Shown piece after piece: positions 59,801 to 64,000 of a stretch of DNA of 64,000 nucleotides (positions are counted from its first letter, which is position 1; every line of letters starts with the position of its first letter). This DNA is from Actinomycetes bacterium (GTDB taxonomy: Bacteria; Actinomycetota; Actinomycetes; Mycobacteriales; Mycobacteriaceae). Where the stretch lies: NCBI GenBank assembly GCA_023432405.1, contig JAEYUQ010000016.1:86295-150294 (forward strand), given 5' to 3'. Made by a program: the position numbers and the translations under genes. A model generated the notes under the pieces. It was given only the letters and a program-made list of their open reading frames with translations, was not told the DNA's origin and ran no database searches.

Positions 59801-60383
59801 TCCGCTCGATGGTTATGAAGAAGCTCTTGAACAACAAACGGATACCCCGATTGTGAAGGTGGTGGCTGAGGAGGTCCGAGATAGGCAAGAGATCGTTATT
59901 GGTGGGATTATTTCTAAGGTAGATCGCCGGATTTCCAAGAAAGACGGATCTCCCTGGGCCATCGTTACTATCGAAGACCATAACGGTGCAGCCTGCGAAT
60001 TATTGGTGTTTAACAGGGTGTATGCCTTGGTGTCTGACCTCATTGTGGAAGACAACATCATTTTGGCAAAGGTCACGGTACGTATCCGGGACGGACGGTA
60101 TAGCTTGTCATGCTCGGATATTAAGTTGCCTGATCTGGATTATGCTCCTGGACAGGGTTTACCGATTCGCCTCACCATGAATACTGCTCAATGCACCTTG
60201 GAGGCTATTGCGTCCTTGAAGAGAATTCTCCAGGCAAATCCAGGCACCTCGAGCGTTTACCTCAACCTCGTGTGTGGAGAGGAATCTCAACTCATGGTCT
60301 TGGACGAGAAGTTGAGAGTGGAGCGATCCACCACTCTTATCAGTGATCTTAAGGCTGCCTTTGGGCGCAGTATCATCGGATAG
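56811..60383 (+). CDS. dnaE: DNA polymerase III alpha subunit
   Basis: The 1190-residue replicative polymerase has an N-terminal PHP domain starting VHLHNHTQFSMLDGM (metal-binding His residues kept, consistent with a proofreading-type PHP domain in Actinobacteria). The polymerase core has PDIDIDFDDRRR near residue 420 and GPGRGSAAGSLVAYAL. The helix-hairpin-helix and OB regions (about 990-1080) follow. It is the DnaE1 type by size and context. The start ATG 56811 is preceded by a poorly matched ribosome site (TAGGGGC). Confidence 0.97.
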   Translation: MAKKSSFVHLHNHTQFSMLDGMADVDMLAKEVARQGMTAVGMTDHGNMFGSNKFYRTMKKANIKPIIGVEAYIAPESRFNKKRIRWGEPYQKRDDVSAGGAYLHQTMIAENATGLKNLFYLSSMASYEGQLGKWPRMDADLIADHAEGIIATTGCPSGDVQTRLRLGQFQEALEAAAMWQEIYGKNNYFLELMDHGLEIEQRVRSELLEIGRKLNLPPVVTNDCHYVLESQAADHEAMLCVQTNSTLSDPDRFRFDGTGYYIKSAEQMRDVWDDMVPDACDNTLLIAERVEPYDVMWEEHPQDRMPIASVPEGETPTTWLKHEVYEGLKARFPDQEVPDEYMKRADYEIEVINFKGYPSYFLIVAELIKHARSVGIRVGPGRGSAAGSLVAYALTITNIDPLQHGLLFERFLNPDRPSAPDIDIDFDDRRRGEMIRYAQDRWGEDKIAQVITFGTVKTKAAIKDAARVNFGKPGYAIADKMTNALPPAIMGKDISLEGIVNPKDDRYTEAGEIRQLIDTDPDVKKIYDTACGLEGVVRQAGVHACAVIMASVPLMDHIPMWKRPDDGALITGWDYPACEAIGLLKMDFLGLRNLTVIGDALENIKLNRGVDIKLEDLSTDDPAVYELLGRGDTLGIFQLDSGGMQELLKRMKPTGFHDIVASLALYRPGPMGVNAHTDYADRKNGRQDIKPIHPELDEPLKGILGDTYGLIVYQEQIMKIAQKVANYSAGEADNFRKAMGKKKPEVLAQQYEKFSAGMKDNGFSQQALDALWGTIEPFASYAFNKSHAAGYGLVSYWTAYLKAHYAPEYMAALLTSVADNKNKLAIYLSDCHRQGIHVLSPDVNESDVDFRAVGDSIRFGMAAVRNVGEQIVESIIGSRKEKGQFQDFTDYLNKISLEPANKRVTESLIKAGAFDSLGHPRRGLIEVMESAIDSVTATKKAADKGQFDLFASFDTAQDDSTQSLNKAFAVAVPDVEWERKQKLAYEREMLGLYVSGHPLDGYEEALEQQTDTPIVKVVAEEVRDRQEIVIGGIISKVDRRISKKDGSPWAIVTIEDHNGAACELLVFNRVYALVSDLIVEDNIILAKVTVRIRDGRYSLSCSDIKLPDLDYAPGQGLPIRLTMNTAQCTLEAIASLKRILQANPGTSSVYLNLVCGEESQLMVLDEKLRVERSTTLISDLKAAFGRSIIG

Positions 60384-60393
60384 CGTGAGTGTG

Positions 60394-60437
60394 CGGCCAG
60401 CATTGTGATGGCCGGATACACCGGTTGGGGTACAACC
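60394..60437 (+). other. Two consecutive hairpins between dnaE and ilvA
   Basis: CGGCCA/TGGCCG (60394-60399 with 60409-60414) and GGTTG/CAACC (60423-60427 with 60433-60437) form adjacent stems just after the dnaE stop. There is no T-run. They could end or process the dnaE transcript or belong to an ilvA leader. A branched-chain-codon leader peptide is not visible. Confidence 0.4.
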
Positions 60438-60537
60438 TCCGGGGCCTTGGTTGTTGCCTGGGATACCTGGAGGAGTCCTGGGATCTGTGGAGAACTAGAG
60501 TAACCTGTATTCATCTTCTTGAGGAAAGGTTGCACTC

Positions 60538-61803
60538 ATGGCGTCATCCCCGGTTCATGCCGCAGACATCCTTCAGGCACAGGCTCGCATTTCAAAAGTG
60601 ATTGCTCAGACGCCGCTGCAGTATTGCCCACGCCTTTCTCACCTGACGGGCGCGGAGGTGTACCTCAAGCGTGAGGATCTCCAGGATGTCCGTTCCTATA
60701 AAATTCGCGGTGCTTATAACGCTGTCAGTCAACTCACGCCGGAGCAACGAGGGGCCGGGGTTGTGGCGGCGTCGGCAGGAAATCACGCCCAGGGTGTTGC
60801 CTACGCCTGCCATTCTCTAGGCATTAAGGGCTCTATTTTTGTCCCTGAAACCACGCCCAAGCAGAAGCGTGACCGCATCCGTGTCCACGGTGGAGACATG
60901 GTGGATCTGGTGGTAACGGGGGCTAACTTCGATGAAGCTGCTGCGGGAGCCCATGAATTTGCTGAGCGCACTGGGGCCACCGTTATCGAGCCTTTCGACG
61001 CTCGCGATACCGTGATTGGTCAGGGAACAGTTTCCGCTGAGATTGTGTCCCAGCTCAGTGCTCTGGGGAAGACCTTGGATCGTATCTACGTTCCGGTGGG
61101 AGGTGCCGGTCTCCTGGCCGGGACACTGTCCTACGTAGCTGAGTTGTCGCCTGAATCTGAGGTTGTGGGGGTAGAGCCTCAGGGGGCAGCTTCTTTGGCA
61201 GCTGCCCTAGACAACGATGGTCCCACCACCTTGGATACTGTTGACCCCTTCGTTGATGGCGCCTCTGTGGCCCGCATTGGAACCATCAACTGGGAAGTTG
61301 TCAACGCTCACCGGGACATCCTCACTGCTCAACAGGTAGCTGAGGGCGCGGTAAGTACCGTCATGCTGGATCTCTATCAGAATGAGGGTATTATTGCGGA
61401 GCCGGCTGGTGCTCTCTCTGTGGCGGGTCTTGTAGAAAGCTGTGATCTTGAGAACAAGACGGTAGTGTGCATTATCTCTGGAGGGAACAATGATGTGCTG
61501 CGCTACGGGGAGATCATGGAGCGTTCCCTGGTTCACCGCGGCCTCAAGCACTATTTCCTGGTGAACTTCCCTCAGGAGCCTGGTCAGCTTCGCAACTTTG
61601 TGGCTGAAATTTTGGGCCCCAATGATGACATCACTTTATTTGAGTATTTGAAGCGCAACAACCGGGAGACAGGAACAGCTCTGGTGGGTTTGGAGCTGAT
61701 CAACGCTCAGGACTTAGAGCCGTTGTTGGAACGTATGAAAGCGTCACCTATCTCCTTCGAGCGTCTGGAGCCTGGCACAGCTGCATACAAGTACCTCACT
61801 TAG
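60538..61803 (+). CDS. ilvA: Threonine ammonia-lyase (threonine deaminase)
   Basis: The 421-residue PLP enzyme has the cofactor lysine in VRSYKIRGAYNA, the substrate loop SAGNHAQG and the phosphate-binding PVGGAGLLAG. One C-terminal ACT-like regulatory domain follows (about 335-421, VNFPQEPGQLRNFVAEI). It converts threonine to 2-oxobutanoate, the first step to isoleucine. The single ACT-like unit matches the shorter C. glutamicum type, which is still isoleucine-sensitive. The ATG follows GAGGAAAGG. The order dnaE-ilvA-treZ is corynebacterial. Confidence 0.95.
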   Translation: MASSPVHAADILQAQARISKVIAQTPLQYCPRLSHLTGAEVYLKREDLQDVRSYKIRGAYNAVSQLTPEQRGAGVVAASAGNHAQGVAYACHSLGIKGSIFVPETTPKQKRDRIRVHGGDMVDLVVTGANFDEAAAGAHEFAERTGATVIEPFDARDTVIGQGTVSAEIVSQLSALGKTLDRIYVPVGGAGLLAGTLSYVAELSPESEVVGVEPQGAASLAAALDNDGPTTLDTVDPFVDGASVARIGTINWEVVNAHRDILTAQQVAEGAVSTVMLDLYQNEGIIAEPAGALSVAGLVESCDLENKTVVCIISGGNNDVLRYGEIMERSLVHRGLKHYFLVNFPQEPGQLRNFVAEILGPNDDITLFEYLKRNNRETGTALVGLELINAQDLEPLLERMKASPISFERLEPGTAAYKYLT

Positions 61804-61941
61804 AATGGGCTGGTGAGTATTGCTCGCGCTCCAGAACAGAGAAGTTTTGTAGTAATAGATCGTGCGCTACAGTGAATTCATATTTCAAACCCGCAGAAAC
61901 GTGTTTTAAAGGATCCCAGCAGGTATATTTTCGGGAGTGCT
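61804..61941. other. AT-rich gap after ilvA
   Basis: This stretch starts an AT-rich patch that runs to about 62640 and differs in composition from its neighbours. A small frame GTG 61872 to TAA 62033 (53 codons) crosses into the pseudogene candidate and is not supported by a ribosome site. No terminator for ilvA could be identified. Confidence 0.4.
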
Positions 61942-62372
61942 ATGGGAAAGTTGAGTACCTTTCTCGAGATTTTCTATCATTCCTCGGGAAGATCTTCAGG
62001 CTTTTCTTCCTTTTTGAGGTTATTAAGTGGTAATTACTATAGTCAAGCAGGTGATGATTTTAAGTTTGCGGGGATTGGTATAGCTAGGACAAAGGTCAGC
62101 GGAAGCTATGAAACTGCCATTGGTGTAGGTGCTACTAGAATAATTCACTTATCACTGCGTAGCCGAGCTCAACTATGATCCGCTTGCTCAGGTGAGTAGC
62201 GATGAGCAGGCTTCTTACGTTTCTTTAGGAAATGCCACATTTTTATGATAGGGTTCAGGTAAGGCGTGGAGTTCCGACTCCCTGGGGGCAGATTAACTGG
62301 AGTGATCGTACTGCCTCTCAAGGCGTCGTTGGAAATGGTAATGGTGTTGTTATTAATCAGGGGTGGATGTAA
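61942..62372 (+). pseudogene. Probable decayed gene with two frameshifts
   Basis: Three open stretches follow one another in successive frames: 61942-62178 (starting MGKLSTFLEIFYHS), 62144-62247 (containing CVAELNYDPLAQVSSDEQAS) and 62229-62372 (ending GNGNGVVINQGWM and TAA). Each hands over to the next at an overlap, as expected if one reading frame has suffered two single-base-type indels. The composition is AT-rich relative to the flanking genes. I cannot name the ancestral protein. Chance overlap of short frames is the alternative. Confidence 0.35.
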
Positions 62373-62456
62373 ATTAAAGCGATAGAATTTTTTGCCGAAT
62401 CTCAATTTACGGGAAAATCGCCACTTGAGCCACAGTTTATAGACTACTTTTTTGGA

Positions 62457-62630
62457 ATGGCATCAATTATAGCGTTGGTGTTGCTAGTTTATAGTTTGGT
62501 GCTTTATTTCCGGAATACTCCGGAGGGGCATCGAAACCTATGGATTGCTGTTGTTATAGTCGTTTTCCCTCTGGTTGGCCCTGGCTTATATCTCTACTAT
62601 GAGAAGACTAAAAGAAAGCGTGATAAATAG
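62457..62630 (+). CDS. Small membrane protein with PLDc_N-like pattern
   Basis: The 57-residue product from ATG 62457 has two hydrophobic helices (about 2-18 and 28-47) separated by RNTPEGHRN, and ends with a lysine/arginine cluster (KTKRKRDK). The W-x(8)-P-x-V-G-P-x-x-Y pattern in the second helix resembles the PLDc_N (cardiolipin synthase N-terminal) family of tiny membrane proteins. The frame is open 28 codons further upstream without an ATG, GTG or TTG, and no ribosome site precedes the ATG. It may therefore be a fragment or use an ATT start. It was too short for routine gene calling. Confidence 0.5.
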   Translation: MASIIALVLLVYSLVLYFRNTPEGHRNLWIAVVIVVFPLVGPGLYLYYEKTKRKRDK

Positions 62631-62707
62631 CAATATATGGTGGCTTTAAAGCAGAGGAAACTTGACTCGAAGCTATGGAGAACTTCCTGGTCGGCAGTCG
62701 GAATTGG

Positions 62708-64000
62708 CTAAGATCGAACGAGAGCAAACCCCCAGGCGTCTAGGGTGGTGCTTGTCTCCTTGACCTCTGGAGAGGTGAAGCTATAGATGAGTTCTCCACC
62801 GTAGGGAACAGTGACCTTCTGCTCAGAGAAGTTAGCCAGGAGAAAAACGTCTTTCTGCCCCATAGCCACCCATTGGTCTCCATGATCTAAAAAGAGACCG
62901 TTGAGCCACGGTTGACTGAGTTTTAGCTCCGTCCGCAAGCGCAGCAAAGTGGTGTAGGCCTCGAGGATGGATTCCTGTTCGGCTGACAAGCTCCAGTCCA
63001 GCTTGGAGTTCTCAAAGGTAGACAGCGCCGAGGGATCGGGAACCTCCTGCGGATCCCAGCCCGCGCGAGAGAATTCCCTGAGACGCCCGGCACGAGTGGC
63101 GTCGTTAAGCTCTTGTGAGCTGTGATCCACGAAGAACTGGAAAGGAGTGAGAGCCCCGAACTCTTCGCCCATAAACAGCATGGGGGTATAGGGCGAACAG
63201 TAGATCACTGCTGCTTTAAGCACCTGCTGGGCGGGGGAGAGGTTCATGGAGGGTCTATCACCCTGAGCTCGGTTCCCTGTTTGATCATGGGTGGTGGTGT
63301 AGGTAATGAAACGGCTAGCGGGGATTTTTCCGGTATCCACCGGCCGTCCGTGGTGACGATCCCGGAAAGTGGAGTACCTCCCCGTAAAGAAGAAGACATC
63401 TCTCAAGGTGGCGACCAACTCGCTCACACTGCCGAAATCTGCATAATAAGTGTGGTGCTCCCCGCTCACCAGGGTGTGAACTGCGTGATGAATATCGTCG
63501 ACCCACTGTCCGGCTAAACCAAAGCCTCCACCCTCGCGGGAGGTCACCAGCCGCGGATCATCCAAATCAGACTCGGCAATAATGATTTTTGTGCAGCCCG
63601 TCAGCGCCTCTACGTCTTCGGCAACGTACTGAATATCCTCCATGATGGAGTAGGCCATGACGTCGTTGAGGGAGTGAACAGCGTCTAGACGAAGGCCGTC
63701 GATATGGAATTCATAGAGCCACTGATACACCGCATCCAGAATGTAGCTGCGTACCTCATCGGAACCAGGCCCAGACAGATTGACAACCTCGCCCCAGCCG
63801 GTAGAGCCACCCGCGGTGTAGGGGCCAAAGAGTCCTGTGTAGTTTCCGTCGGGACCAAAGTGGTTATACACCACGTCCAGGATGACAGCGATGCCGTGAG
63901 CGTGGGCGGCGTTAACTAGCGCCTTAAGTCCTTCACGCCCACCGTAGCCCTCAAACACAGCATGCCAGAACACGCCGTCATACCCCCAGTTACGCGACCC
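62708..64000 (-). CDS. treZ: Malto-oligosyltrehalose trehalohydrolase (5' end outside the window)
   Basis: 430 codons are visible; the N-terminal carbohydrate-binding module lies beyond the right edge. The frame enters as GSRNWGYDGVFWHA, a TreZ hallmark (NWGYDG). GH13 motifs follow: DVVYNHFG, GLRLDAVHSL (nucleophile Asp), IIAESDLDDPR (acid/base Glu) and TTTHDQTGNRAQGDR. TreZ releases trehalose from maltooligosyl-trehalose made by TreY; trehalose is needed for mycolate transfer in this group. The GTG at 63973 is not the start. The position next to ilvA matches C. glutamicum. Confidence 0.95.
   Translation of the reverse strand, partial: GSRNWGYDGVFWHAVFEGYGGREGLKALVNAAHAHGIAVILDVVYNHFGPDGNYTGLFGPYTAGGSTGWGEVVNLSGPGSDEVRSYILDAVYQWLYEFHIDGLRLDAVHSLNDVMAYSIMEDIQYVAEDVEALTGCTKIIIAESDLDDPRLVTSREGGGFGLAGQWVDDIHHAVHTLVSGEHHTYYADFGSVSELVATLRDVFFFTGRYSTFRDRHHGRPVDTGKIPASRFITYTTTHDQTGNRAQGDRPSMNLSPAQQVLKAAVIYCSPYTPMLFMGEEFGALTPFQFFVDHSSQELNDATRAGRLREFSRAGWDPQEVPDPSALSTFENSKLDWSLSAEQESILEAYTTLLRLRTELKLSQPWLNGLFLDHGDQWVAMGQKDVFLLANFSEQKVTVPYGGELIYSFTSPEVKETSTTLDAWGFALVRS

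Noticed and set aside
60384..60537. Leader-peptide attenuator for ilvA
   Set aside because: Hairpins are present but there is no short frame rich in Ile, Val or Leu codons and no T-run terminator.
61872..62033. 53-codon frame (GTG start) at the left of the AT-rich island
   Set aside because: No ribosome site, overlaps the better-supported frame at 61942, and resembles nothing known.

Overview
The window comes from an actinobacterium of the mycolic-acid group (Mycobacteriales), and gene order points to Corynebacterium or a very close relative. Features recalled from Corynebacterium genomes are: asnB/ltsA next to ctaC-ctaF; ctaE-qcrC-qcrA-qcrB; two NlpC/P60 genes followed by pimB and a ROK glucokinase; aroG convergent with a PASTA-containing pknL; mptA-idsA; the division and wall (dcw) cluster running from mraZ to wag31 and straight into ileS; and dnaE-ilvA-treZ near the end. 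No species is assigned. No rRNA, tRNA, CRISPR array, prophage or intact insertion sequence was seen.

Layout. 1-9.1 kb: the tail of an ErpA/HesB gene, a meso-DAP/asparagine amidotransferase on the minus strand, then most of the cytochrome bc1-aa3 supercomplex. 9.1-10.25 kb: a gene-free stretch with a short direct repeat and regulatory-looking motifs. 10.25-17.4 kb: two secreted NlpC/P60 wall hydrolases, PimB', glucokinase, an acyltransferase, a small membrane protein, a DEDDh exoribonuclease and type II DAHP synthase. 17.4-25.3 kb: PknL, its Rv2175c-like DNA-binding partner, MptA mannosyltransferase, a polyprenyl diphosphate synthase, GNAT, HEPN and DUF3040 proteins, and MsrA. 25.3-46.2 kb: a complete dcw cluster (mraZ, rsmH, ftsL, ftsI, murE, murF, mraY, murD, ftsW, murG, murC, ftsQ, ftsZ, pgeF, yggS, sepF, yggT, wag31). 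46.2-61.8 kb: T-box-controlled ileS, dinB, a lipoprotein, an ABC-F ATPase, a second lipoprotein, lspA, an rluD-like gene, a small membrane protein, dnaE and ilvA. 61.8-64 kb: an AT-rich patch with a probable decayed gene and a 57-residue membrane protein, then the 3' two thirds of treZ.

How the genes work together. Most of the window builds the cell envelope: lipid II synthesis and septation (dcw), peptidoglycan remodelling (NlpC/P60), peptidoglycan amidation (AsnB/LtsA), lipomannan/PIM synthesis (PimB, MptA), polyprenyl carriers (IdsA) and PASTA-kinase signalling (PknL). The other major block is the terminal respiratory supercomplex.

The most informative non-coding features are: CRP/GlxR-type sites ahead of ctaC, ctaE (inside a perfect 13-bp-arm palindrome) and nlpC; helically phased GTAACG repeats ahead of nlpC; MraZ boxes in two opposed clusters ahead of mraZ; a structured RNA between mraZ and rsmH that matches the mraW motif (CUUCCCC loop); and a translational T-box ahead of ileS. 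Nothing here looks like a wholly new multi-gene system. The novelty is mainly regulatory. All coordinates, pairings and motifs were read by eye; no database search was run.
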